A stretch of DNA of 64,000 bases from NCBI GenBank assembly GCA_963759115.1, contig CAVWXT010000005.1, positions 620,001 to 684,000 of the forward strand. The letters are read 5' to 3'. The translations under genes were made by a program, and so were the position numbers. Positions 56,705-64,000 of the stretch are shown here, piece after piece. The notes beneath the pieces are model-generated. The model searched no databases and was not told the DNA's origin. It saw only the letters and a list, made by a program, of their open reading frames with translations. The first letter of the stretch is position 1, and every line of letters begins with the position of its first letter. The DNA is from CAVWXT01 sp963759115 (GTDB lineage Bacteria > Planctomycetota > Planctomycetia > Pirellulales > Thermoguttaceae).

Positions 56705-57652
56705 ATGAACAAGTATTCCCGCAGAGAGTTTGTTGTCCGCTCGGCGACCGCGACGGGCGTGTTGGCTTTGGGGACAAATCCGCTGCTGGCCCAAGCGGCC
56801 GGCGCCGCCAAGCCCGTTGACATGACCATCGCCCGGATGGACGGCGCGAAGGCGCTCGACGCCAAGCAGATCGAGGCCGCCGCCGTCAGACTGACCGAGA
56901 AGGCCATCGAAGCCCTCGGCGGGATGAAGCGCTTCGTGAGCAACGGAAGCGTGGTGTGGATCAAGCCCAACATCGCCTGGGACGGCAAGCCCGAGTTGGC
57001 GGCCAACACCAACCCCGAGGTAGTCGCCACGCTCATTCGGCGCTGCCTCAACGCGGGCGCGAAGAAGGTCAAGGTGGGCGACAACCCGTGCCAGGTCGCC
57101 GCCAAGACCTACGAGAGCAGCGGCATTGCGGCGGCTGCCAAGGCGGCCGGCGCGGAGGTCCTGTTCCTCGACACCACGCGTTTCCGCGAGATGGAGGTCA
57201 AGGGCGAGCGGCTCAAGACGGTTCCCGTATGCCCCGAGGTCGTCGAGTGCGATCTGGTCATCAACGTGCCCGTGGCCAAGCATCACGGGATGTCGAAGAT
57301 GACCGCGTGCATGAAGAACTACATGGGCGTCGTCGACAACAAGCGGAAGACGTTTCATCAGGACTTTACGAACTGCCTGACCGACATCACGCGATTCATG
57401 AAGCCGCAGCTTTGCGTGCTCGATGCCGTGCGGATTCTGACCGCCCACGGCCCGCGGGGCGGCAAACTGGAAGACGTGAAGACGCCCTTGACCGTTGCCG
57501 CGGGCATCGACATCGTCGCACTGGATGCCCTCGCCGCGGAACTGCTGGGCAACAAGCCGGCCGACATTGGTTTCATCGCGAAAGGTCAGGAGGTCGGACT
57601 CGGCAAGATCGACTATCGCTCGCTGGCGTTGCGGGAGTTGGCCGTTGCATGA
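56705..57652 (+). CDS. Tat-exported DUF362 protein
   Basis: 315 residues from ATG 56705 (MNKYSRREFVVRSATATGVLALGTNP), twin-arginine signal SRREFV. DUF362 body: GSVVWIKPNIAWDGKPELAANTNPEVVATLIRRCLNAGAKKVKVGDNPC, LVINVPVAKHHGMSKMTACMKNYMGVV, and C-terminal IDIVALDALAAELLG. DUF362 proteins often accompany Fe-S proteins. Its stop overlaps the next start (ATGA). Confidence 0.86.
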   Translation: MNKYSRREFVVRSATATGVLALGTNPLLAQAAGAAKPVDMTIARMDGAKALDAKQIEAAAVRLTEKAIEALGGMKRFVSNGSVVWIKPNIAWDGKPELAANTNPEVVATLIRRCLNAGAKKVKVGDNPCQVAAKTYESSGIAAAAKAAGAEVLFLDTTRFREMEVKGERLKTVPVCPEVVECDLVINVPVAKHHGMSKMTACMKNYMGVVDNKRKTFHQDFTNCLTDITRFMKPQLCVLDAVRILTAHGPRGGKLEDVKTPLTVAAGIDIVALDALAAELLGNKPADIGFIAKGQEVGLGKIDYRSLALRELAVA

Positions 57653-59428
57653 GCCGCCGAGAGCCGATTGTCCGTGCCGTGCGAATCCGGCGGGGCGTTC
57701 AAGTCGTCGTGCTGCTGTTGTTCATCGGGCTGGTGCTGTGGACACGGCTGATTCCCGATTCGGAGCCCAGCCCGCTGTTGCAATTCTTCGGGCTAGTGCG
57801 ATGGAACCCGCTGACTTCCGGTTTGGAGCCCGGCCCGCTGCTGAAGTCCTTCTTCCTCATCGACCCGCTGATTCTCGCGGCCACGTCGCTGGCCGCCCAT
57901 ACGCTGCTCGTCGCGGCGTTGGGTTCGCTGGCGGTGCTTGCCGTGACGATGCTGCTGGGCCGGGTCTTTTGCGGATGGTTCTGCCCGCTGGGCACGATCC
58001 ATGCCATCGCCGGTTGGTTCTTCGACCGCTGGGGCCCTCGCGTCAAGCGCCGCGACCATTGGTCGCGGTGGCAAGTGGGCAAGTATTATCTGCTCGTTGG
58101 GCTGCTGGTGATGGCGACGCTCGGCTGCCACTGGGTCTGCATCTTCGATCCGTTGGTGCTGCTCTACCGCACCACCACCGTGGCCTTGCTCCCCGCAACG
58201 CAATGGGCCGTTGAAGAGGGCTCGACGAAGATCTATCAGGCCGATCCGGGCGTCGGCCCCGTCCGGCTCACCAAAGTGACCGAGCCGGCCTATCGGTTTC
58301 TGCACGATAACAACATCCTCGGCATGCCGAAGCAGGCCTTCCTGGGCGGCGGGCTGATCCTGCTCCTCTTTATCGCCCTGCTGTTGTTGAACGGATACCG
58401 CCGGCGATTCTGGTGCCGATACCTATGCCCGTTGGGCGCGCTCTTGGGTTTCTTCTCGTGGCGGCCCTGGCTGCGGCGCTCGGTGGATCAAAAACAGTGC
58501 AACCAGTGCGATCTCTGCGCGGTGGCCTGTCACGGAGCGGCCGTCGCGGCGCCGGGCGATGGACCGGATTGTACTCGTCACGCTCCGCGTGACGCCGAGG
58601 TCCTCACGCGGAGCGTGAGGAGTACAAAGATCGCTGCGGGCGATGGCTGGAAGGCGCCGGAATGCTTCGGCTGCCTGAACTGCACCGATTCGTGCCGCCG
58701 CGGCAGCCTGCACTTCCGTTGGAACTGGCCCTGGCGACGTGAAGCCGGCGCCGCATCGGTCGATCTCACCAAGCGGGCCATGCTGGGCTCGGCCATCGGC
58801 GGCGTGGTGGCGTTGGCCATGATGCGATTCACGCCCCAGGGCCGCAGCAAACGGTTCAACGCCGTGTTGATCCGGCCGCCGGGCGCGGGAGGAACGCGCG
58901 TTTCTCCAACGCTGCACCGGCTGCGGCATGTGCATGAAGATCTGTCCTACCGGCGGCCTGCAACCCACGCTGGCCGAGGCCGGCCTGGAAGGGCTCTGGA
59001 CGCCGCGGCTGGTGCCGCAGATCGGCTACTGCGACTACAACTGCAACCTCTGTGGCCAGGTCTGCCCGACCGAGGCCGTCACGCCGTTGAGCATCGAGGC
59101 GAAGCATGAAGTGCGGATCGGACTGGCTGCCTTCGACACCAGCCGTTGCATACCCTATGCCTATGGCCGTGACTGCATGGTCTGCGAGGAACACTGCCCG
59201 ATTCCGACCAAGGCGATCTACAGCCTGGAGACCGAGATTCGCGACCGCAACGGCAATCCGAAGACCGTCAAGCAGCCGCACGTCGATCCGAATCTATGCA
59301 CCGGCTGCGGGATCTGCGAGAACGTCTGCCCTTTCAAAGACCAGCCCGCCATTCGAGTCACCAGCGCCAACGAGACTCGCAATCCGGACAATCGGCCGCT
59401 CCCGCCCGGCGACGATGTGTACGGGTGA
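57649..59428 (+). CDS. Polyferredoxin-type membrane electron carrier (NapH/MauN-like), one frameshift
   Basis: About 592 residues from ATG 57649. N-terminal half: five or six membrane segments with the paired motifs FCGWFCPLGTIHAI and FWCRYLCPLGALLG (NapH signature). Then 4Fe-4S clusters CNQCDLCAVACHG, CFGCLNCTDSC and, after a break near 58885, CTGCGMCMKICP, CDYNCNLCGQVCP, CMVCEEHCP and CTGCGICENVCPF. A 57-bp palindrome insert (58570-58626) adds 19 residues between the first two cysteine clusters. Likely moves electrons across the membrane to or from the DUF362 partner (inference). Confidence 0.88.
58570..58626. repeat. In-frame palindromic insert in the polyferredoxin gene
   Basis: 57 bp: TGTACTCGTCACGCTCCGCG at the left and its near-perfect complement CGCGGAGCGTGAGGAGTACA at the right, centred on CGCCGAGGTCC. 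57 is a multiple of three, so the frame is kept, read as CTRHAPRDAEVLTRSVRST. The short peptide does not resemble any ferredoxin loop. Confidence 0.85.
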
Positions 59429-59460
59429 CGCGGCGGGCCCGTGTCGCCTGCCGGGCGTCT

Positions 59461-61188
59461 TCAAGGAGCCGTCACCGGCAACACGACGCCGAACTCGCCG
59501 GCACCGTCGAAGATCTCGATGTCGACTTCGACCCGCCCTTTGCCAGAGTCGAATCTTCCGGCTAAGGTGCCCGCACGCCGATGCCCGGCGCTCTCTTTTT
59601 GAAACAGGGGCGTCTCGAAGAAGAGGGGTTCCGGCACGGGCCGCAGCAGCGAGGTGTTGGTAAACTCGACGGAGGAGATCGCTTCCAGCGAGCGTTGCCC
59701 CAGCCTTGGGTTGACGGCCCTGACGATCTGTTCCTGGCGGCGGTTGACCAGGCGCACATTCTGCCAGACCTTGAATACGAAAGAGCCGGCCCATGCGATG
59801 GCAGCCAGCACGATCAACTTCACGCCAAGATTCACCGCGACTTCCCAGATCTTGCGCAGCCGGTTGAGCAGACCAAACCCGTGGCGGCGGAGGTAATCTC
59901 GATCCGCGTCTTTGACCGCCTGGCGCAACTTTTGCCGGGTCTCTTGTTGGCGTTTGGCTACTTTCAACCGCTGGAGTGCTTCCCAACGTGCTTCCCGGGG
60001 GGGCGCCGCCGTGGAAAGGTCGCGTGCCGGGCGTGCGCCAGTCGTCTTGGCAGGGAGTTTCACCGTCTCCGCGGTGGCGCGGATCAACCACGAGTTTGGG
60101 GGCGCGTCGCTCTTCCCGCCGACACATCGCTGTAGTTGGGCGATGACTTCACCCATCGATTGCTGGCGGTCCTCCACCTTCTTGGCCACCATCGTCTGGA
60201 AGATCGCATTCAACGGACCGGACACGTCAGGGCGAGACTGGCGTAGCCACGGAATCGGCGCATCGCGATGCGCCAGGATCTTCTTGGCCACGGTGTCGCC
60301 GCCGTAGGGCGGCCGGCCGTTCAACAGATGATAGAGCGTGCAGCCGAGGCTGTAGATGTCGGCTCGGGCATCGGCAAGTTTCGTATCGACGGCCTGTTCG
60401 GGCGGCATGTAGTCGAGCGTGCCCAGCACCTGTCCGGTTTGAGTCAGACCCTCCTCGGCTGTGGGGTCGAACGCTCCCATGGTTTCCTCGATTCGGGCCA
60501 GGCCCATGTCGAGGATTTTGACGTTCCCCTGCGCGTCCAGGATCAGATTGGAGGGTTTGATATCCCGGTGGATGATCCCCTGACGATGCGCATACTCCAG
60601 CCCGCGGGCCGCCTGGAGCAGGTAATCCACTGCGGCCGAAACGGCCAGCACGCCGTGCTTCTTGACCACGGAAGCCAGATCCGAACCATTCACATATTCC
60701 ATCACCAGGAAGTGCATCCCGTTGGCTTCGTCGGCATCGTACGCCGTGACGATATTGGGATGGGAGAGTTTGGCCACCGTCTTCGCTTCGCGTCGGAAAC
60801 GCTTGATCGCCTCTGCCGATTTTGTGGCGGCGGAAGGGAGGACCTTTAGCGCCACCACTCGGTCCATGCGCGCGTGCCTGGCCTTGAAGACTTCGCCCAT
60901 GCCCCCCTTGCCAAGCCGGTCGAGCACCACGTAGTTGCCCAGGACCAGGCCGTCGGCCTTGCCCTGGCACAGCGATTGCGCCTGGAACTTCGTCAGCTTG
61001 CCGTGGCTGCACAGTTCCCGGGCGAGTTGATCGGCCGTGGTGGGTCGCGCCCCTCTCGGCAGGGTTTCCAGAAATACCTGTACCTCGGCGACGCTCATCA
61101 AGCCGCAGTCGGCCAGGCTGCGGACGAATTCGTGCAGGTTGGCCCCCTCTTGACGGCCGGGACGCTCGATAGACTGGTCGTTGCCCAT
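59461..61188 (-). CDS. Transmembrane Ser/Thr protein kinase (PknB type)
   Basis: 575 residues from ATG 61188 (MGNDQSIERPGRQEGANLHEFVRS), GGAG eight bases upstream; a longer frame to 61263 has no ribosome site. N-terminal helical region (QLARELCSHGKLTKFQAQSL, same plan as the kinase at 1.4 kb), kinase domain NYVVLDRLGKGGMGEVFKARHA, VALKVL, VMEYVNGSDLASVV, HRDIKPSNLIL, ILDMGLARI, GTLDYMPPEQ, and one membrane helix near residue 470 (LGVKLIVLAAIAWAGSFVFKV). The short external end has no known domain. Intact. Confidence 0.93.
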   Translation of the reverse strand: MGNDQSIERPGRQEGANLHEFVRSLADCGLMSVAEVQVFLETLPRGARPTTADQLARELCSHGKLTKFQAQSLCQGKADGLVLGNYVVLDRLGKGGMGEVFKARHARMDRVVALKVLPSAATKSAEAIKRFRREAKTVAKLSHPNIVTAYDADEANGMHFLVMEYVNGSDLASVVKKHGVLAVSAAVDYLLQAARGLEYAHRQGIIHRDIKPSNLILDAQGNVKILDMGLARIEETMGAFDPTAEEGLTQTGQVLGTLDYMPPEQAVDTKLADARADIYSLGCTLYHLLNGRPPYGGDTVAKKILAHRDAPIPWLRQSRPDVSGPLNAIFQTMVAKKVEDRQQSMGEVIAQLQRCVGGKSDAPPNSWLIRATAETVKLPAKTTGARPARDLSTAAPPREARWEALQRLKVAKRQQETRQKLRQAVKDADRDYLRRHGFGLLNRLRKIWEVAVNLGVKLIVLAAIAWAGSFVFKVWQNVRLVNRRQEQIVRAVNPRLGQRSLEAISSVEFTNTSLLRPVPEPLFFETPLFQKESAGHRRAGTLAGRFDSGKGRVEVDIEIFDGAGEFGVVLPVTAP

Positions 61189-61567
61189 GAGCAGTTCTCC
61201 GAAGCATGGAGAGGGTAGCGCATTGCCACAGAACACCAAATGGGCCGCAGAAAACCGAAGCAATCAGGCCTCCCGAATCGGCGCGGACGACTCGACGGGC
61301 GCGATTTCGCGGGGAGTCACGGGCACTCATCACAGAAGCATGGAAAGTCCGCCAAATTTGGCTTGTGGTGCCCGGCATTGCCCGCTCGTCGCGTCCGGTC
61401 GACATGAGTTGGGCACACCCTGTTAATCCTACGGCAAGATCGTCAGGCCGTCAATCAGGAGGGAGCTGACCCCCCACGCTCACCGCAAATCGGATACCTT
61501 ATAGAACTATGGCGGGGGATTCGTTCAGCATCGGCATTCGCACGGCGTGACCCGGCGCTCGATGCCG
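61189..61567. other. Intergenic region, no gene seen
   Basis: Upstream of the kinase and downstream of the next gene on the same strand. No promoter or repeat that I would call. Confidence 0.35.
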
Positions 61568-62839
61568 CTAATTTGCCGCTCCGCGCGAAACGGCCTGTTG
61601 GGCGAGATACCAGGGCGTTGTGGCCAGCCCGCCCCAACTCTCCGGCTTATGGTTCGCCTCGAATACCTTCCGCAAAGTCTCGTCGTGTGGCACCAGGGCC
61701 GTCCAGAGCACGCCCGGTGAATTGGCCCACCGCGGGTCGGGTTTGCCGCCATCGATTCGCTGGAACTTCGCTCCCTCGATCTGCTTGTTCCACATGAAAT
61801 CGCGGTTGGTGGCGATCAGCCGCTCGATCGTCTCCTTGTTGAACACCAGGCCGTGCTCGTAGGCGGCCATGATGCCCTCCGTGTCGACCGCATAGTAGCC
61901 GCCGTTGGGATGCACGCCCACCCAGTGTTTCAGCGAGCCGTCGGGCTTGGAATCCCACGGCCCAGCCGGGTCCCAATAATTCCAGACGAAGAACTTGCCC
62001 TCCTCCCGCAGCCGCATCCGCGACTTCATCACCCGCCACCACTTTTCTGCCCGCTCCCGATAGCGGGGCTTCTGCGTCACGCCGTGCATAGCCAGCAGCC
62101 AGCGGGCGATGGCGTTTTGCTTGTTGGCCGGCAACGAGAAGCCGTCGGTGTTCCGGCGATCATACCCTTCGGTCCATTTGCCGGTCTGCTGGTCGATGCC
62201 AAACAGCGGAACGACCCAGACCCCGCCGGCCGGCACCTCGCGCCAGCAACCGCGTTCGTCCCATTTCTCGAAAATCCGCTCGGCCAGCTTGATGTATTCC
62301 TCGGCCCGCTGCCCGTGCTTCTGCCGGAGCGCCGGCGTTTTCAAGATCGCATCGGCCATCAGGACTACGGGGTGCAGCCCCATCGCCTCGCCCAACAGGT
62401 TGTCGGTGTACTGTGAGGCGACCGAGCTGGTGCTGGCGCCGTCGGCCTTCGGCCATCCGATGTGCCCGTCCGGCTCGGTCACGCCGCGCTTGATCCAGGC
62501 GTCGGCCCAGTCCATCAGCATGTCCACCCACTTGGCGTCTTGCGTGGCCAGATAGCCGTAGTAGAAGCCGTTCAAGAACGGGCTCACGAGCCAGCCGACT
62601 TCCTCGCCGGTTTCTTTGTCGCAGTAGCGGTTGCGGGCGTCTTGGACGATGCCCTTCTCCCAGCGTGCCAACCAGTCCTTGCGCAAGGCTTGCTCGGCCC
62701 CATCGGCCGAACTTCCGCCAAGCACTGTGAGTGCGCCGATGCCCAGGGAACAAGCCGCGGGGGCCGCGCAAGTGGCCGCCGCCCGCCGCAGGAACTCTCG
62801 CCGCCCGATGTCTTTTGTGGTTTTGCGCATGATGTCCAA
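61568..62839 (-). CDS. Tat-exported six-hairpin (alpha/alpha) glycosidase-like protein
   Basis: 423 residues from ATG 62839; the inner ATG 62830 (MRKTTKDIGRREFLRRAAATCAAPAACSLGIGALTVLG) is equally likely. Twin-arginine signal GRREFLRR. Repeated aromatic-rich helices: LVSPFLNGFYYGYLATQDAKWVDMLMDWADAWIKRG, MADAILKTPALRQKHGQRAEEYIKLAERIFEKW, NAIARWLLAMHGVTQKPRYRERAEKWWRVM and FVWNYWDPAGPWD, as in (alpha/alpha)6 barrel glycan enzymes. No catalytic pair can be assigned. Intact. Confidence 0.75.
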   Translation of the reverse strand: MDIMRKTTKDIGRREFLRRAAATCAAPAACSLGIGALTVLGGSSADGAEQALRKDWLARWEKGIVQDARNRYCDKETGEEVGWLVSPFLNGFYYGYLATQDAKWVDMLMDWADAWIKRGVTEPDGHIGWPKADGASTSSVASQYTDNLLGEAMGLHPVVLMADAILKTPALRQKHGQRAEEYIKLAERIFEKWDERGCWREVPAGGVWVVPLFGIDQQTGKWTEGYDRRNTDGFSLPANKQNAIARWLLAMHGVTQKPRYRERAEKWWRVMKSRMRLREEGKFFVWNYWDPAGPWDSKPDGSLKHWVGVHPNGGYYAVDTEGIMAAYEHGLVFNKETIERLIATNRDFMWNKQIEGAKFQRIDGGKPDPRWANSPGVLWTALVPHDETLRKVFEANHKPESWGGLATTPWYLAQQAVSRGAAN

Positions 62840-62876
62840 GTTACCATTCGGCTGCGGGGGCGAAAGTGCCCTCGTA

Positions 62877-62896
62877 GAACGGAATTCATTCCGTTC
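62877..62896. promoter_or_regulatory. 20-bp palindrome in a divergent promoter region
   Basis: GAACGGAATTCATTCCGTTC: perfect 9-bp arms around TC. It lies between the divergent glycosidase-like and membrane-protein genes, so it may be an operator, or just another planctomycete palindrome. Confidence 0.4.
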
Positions 62897-62997
62897 TGGC
62901 CGATTGAATTAATTCCGGCCGAGCGGAGTGAAATCTGCTCAACGGCAAGCTGCCATCGGGGCTTCCCTTCAGAACGAGTTCCTCTTAGCATAAAGGC

Positions 62998-63864
62998 ATG
63001 TGCGGCACCCAGGAACTCGACCGGTCCGACGGACAGTCTACCGAGGGGGGGCACTTTGCCTGGAAGGGACTGATTCTGCTGATGCTCGCGGCGCCGGTGT
63101 CCGGTCTGCTGTTGGCCTGGGCCGGGCACGTGGCTCAGACCTACTTCGCCCCGCTGATCCTGTTCCCCGTGCTGCTGGGCATTTCCGCCGGCATCGCCAT
63201 TGTGGCGTTCGTGCGTTTCGCGCAAATCGGAAATCGGCCCACGATCATCCTGGCCGCCGTGCTGGCGGCGGCCGTAGCTGCCGCGGGTCAGCACTATTTC
63301 AACTATCTCGCCACGTATCACTGGCGGCGTCCGGCGGTCGATGCGGGCCTGCCAGTGGGGCAAGAAGACCTGTCGGCGATCCTGCGAGAGATGGCGCCGA
63401 GCTTCGGCGACTTCATGCTGTTAAATGCCAACCAAGGCCGCCCGTTGTTTCCCGGCTACATGGCGCACGGCTGGGTTGCCTGGCTGAGTTGGACAATTGA
63501 CGCCCTATTGGTCGTGGCCGCGGCGGCCGCGGTGACTGTGCCCGCCACGCGCGTGCCGTTCTGCAACCGTTGCAGGAGCTGGTATCGCACGATCCGCGGC
63601 GGGCGAATCGACGTGCTCACCGCGCGGCGTCTGGCCGAACTGGTTGGCGTCCAGGAGGTCAACCATCCCCGCTCGGCCCGCTATCGCCTGTCGAGTTGCC
63701 AGGGCGGTTGCGGACCGACGCGGCTCGAACTGTCGTGGGAAGAAGCCAACGGCGCCGTGGACCTCGCGCGGGTCTGGCTCGACCCCGCCACGCGGAACCA
63801 GGTGGCCGCGATCCTCGACGGCCTGGCCGATGGGGATGCGGAAGCAACGAATGACGAGGAGTAG
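62998..63864 (+). CDS. Membrane protein of unknown function
   Basis: 288 residues from ATG 62998 (MCGTQELDRSDGQSTEGGHFAWKGLILLMLAAPVSGLLLAWAGH). Four membrane segments near residues 23-45, 50-70, 78-95 and 165-185, then a cytoplasmic tail with CNRCRSWYRTIRGG and SSCQGGCGPTRLELSWEE, two Cys pairs that could bind zinc. Not recognised. Confidence 0.6.
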   Translation: MCGTQELDRSDGQSTEGGHFAWKGLILLMLAAPVSGLLLAWAGHVAQTYFAPLILFPVLLGISAGIAIVAFVRFAQIGNRPTIILAAVLAAAVAAAGQHYFNYLATYHWRRPAVDAGLPVGQEDLSAILREMAPSFGDFMLLNANQGRPLFPGYMAHGWVAWLSWTIDALLVVAAAAAVTVPATRVPFCNRCRSWYRTIRGGRIDVLTARRLAELVGVQEVNHPRSARYRLSSCQGGCGPTRLELSWEEANGAVDLARVWLDPATRNQVAAILDGLADGDAEATNDEE

Positions 63865-63899
63865 CGGATCGTGCGATGACCAGTCCAACATCCGAGGTC

Positions 63900-63975
63900 T
63901 TTGGTTTTGGGACTTTGGTCTTGGGACAAAGCCCAAAGACCCAAGTCCAAAGTCCCAAGTCCGAAGTCCGAAGCC
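63900..63975. repeat. AAGTCCC-type short repeats
   Basis: Seven-base AAGTCC(C)/GGGACTT units in both orientations, several times in 75 bases. No gene. Low-complexity intergenic filler. Confidence 0.6.
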
Positions 63976-64000
63976 CCTGACCTCTGAACCCCGACCCCTG

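Overview
The window looks like a GC-rich planctomycete chromosome, probably a contig from a metagenome or a lightly polished long-read assembly. The evidence is the gene content: a DUF1559 pseudopilin-like protein with an H-X9-DG tail, two large transmembrane Ser/Thr protein kinases, a PEP-CTERM protein, several Tat-exported (SRR) enzymes, a secretin, a Uma2 nuclease, an oxidative-stress or metal-handling mix, and many palindromic repeats that sit inside genes as in-frame inserts. Genus cannot be given from the sequence alone.

Layout. 1-9.2 kb: housekeeping and envelope genes (ileS 5' part, kinase, purine nucleoside phosphorylase, acidic protein, DUF1559, amidohydrolase, VTT membrane protein). 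9.2-17.7 kb: mobile and scarred DNA: an IS4-family element with exact 10-bp target duplications sitting on the stop codon of a PEP-CTERM gene, tRNA-Pro overlapped by the tail of a serine recombinase, an ISL3-family element with exact 8-bp duplications, a cluster of palindromes, and a mosaic of HEPN, DNA-methyltransferase and His-rich peptide fragments. 17.7-24 kb: a leucine-rich-repeat protein flanked by two related promoter-to-terminator RNA-like units, small planctomycete proteins, tRNA-Ala. 24-32 kb: pentose-phosphate pair pgl-rpiA with an azoreductase, a bacteriohemerythrin, a type II/IV pilus-like secretin, and a family 8 polysaccharide lyase. 32-37.5 kb: two different IS110-family transposases, each preceded by a copy of a second structured RNA-like sequence. 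37.5-42.8 kb: a compact BcgI-like restriction-modification operon (nuclease-methylase fusion, specificity subunit) with a translationally coupled third gene carrying a HEPN R-X4-H motif, next to a DUF104 antitoxin and a wrecked PIN toxin. 43-54.9 kb: dnaB, a Cys-rich regulator, sugar isomerase, ACT protein, glutamate dehydrogenase, a VapBC pair, DUF1611, an orphan antitoxin, an AT-richer DUF262-HNH protein, Uma2, GspA-like ATPase, rsmE. 55-64 kb: a third type of IS with 15-bp flanking repeats, a DUF362-polyferredoxin operon, a second kinase, a Tat glycosidase-like protein and a membrane protein.

An important caveat: about 26 single frameshifts break otherwise well conserved genes, including essential ones (ileS) and transposases. 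Most lie in short homopolymers or GC-rich runs, so I treat the affected genes as single genes with probable sequence errors, not as decayed genes, unless a domain is really missing. The strongest candidates for something undescribed are the R-M plus HEPN operon, and the two separate families of two-copy structured RNA-like units.
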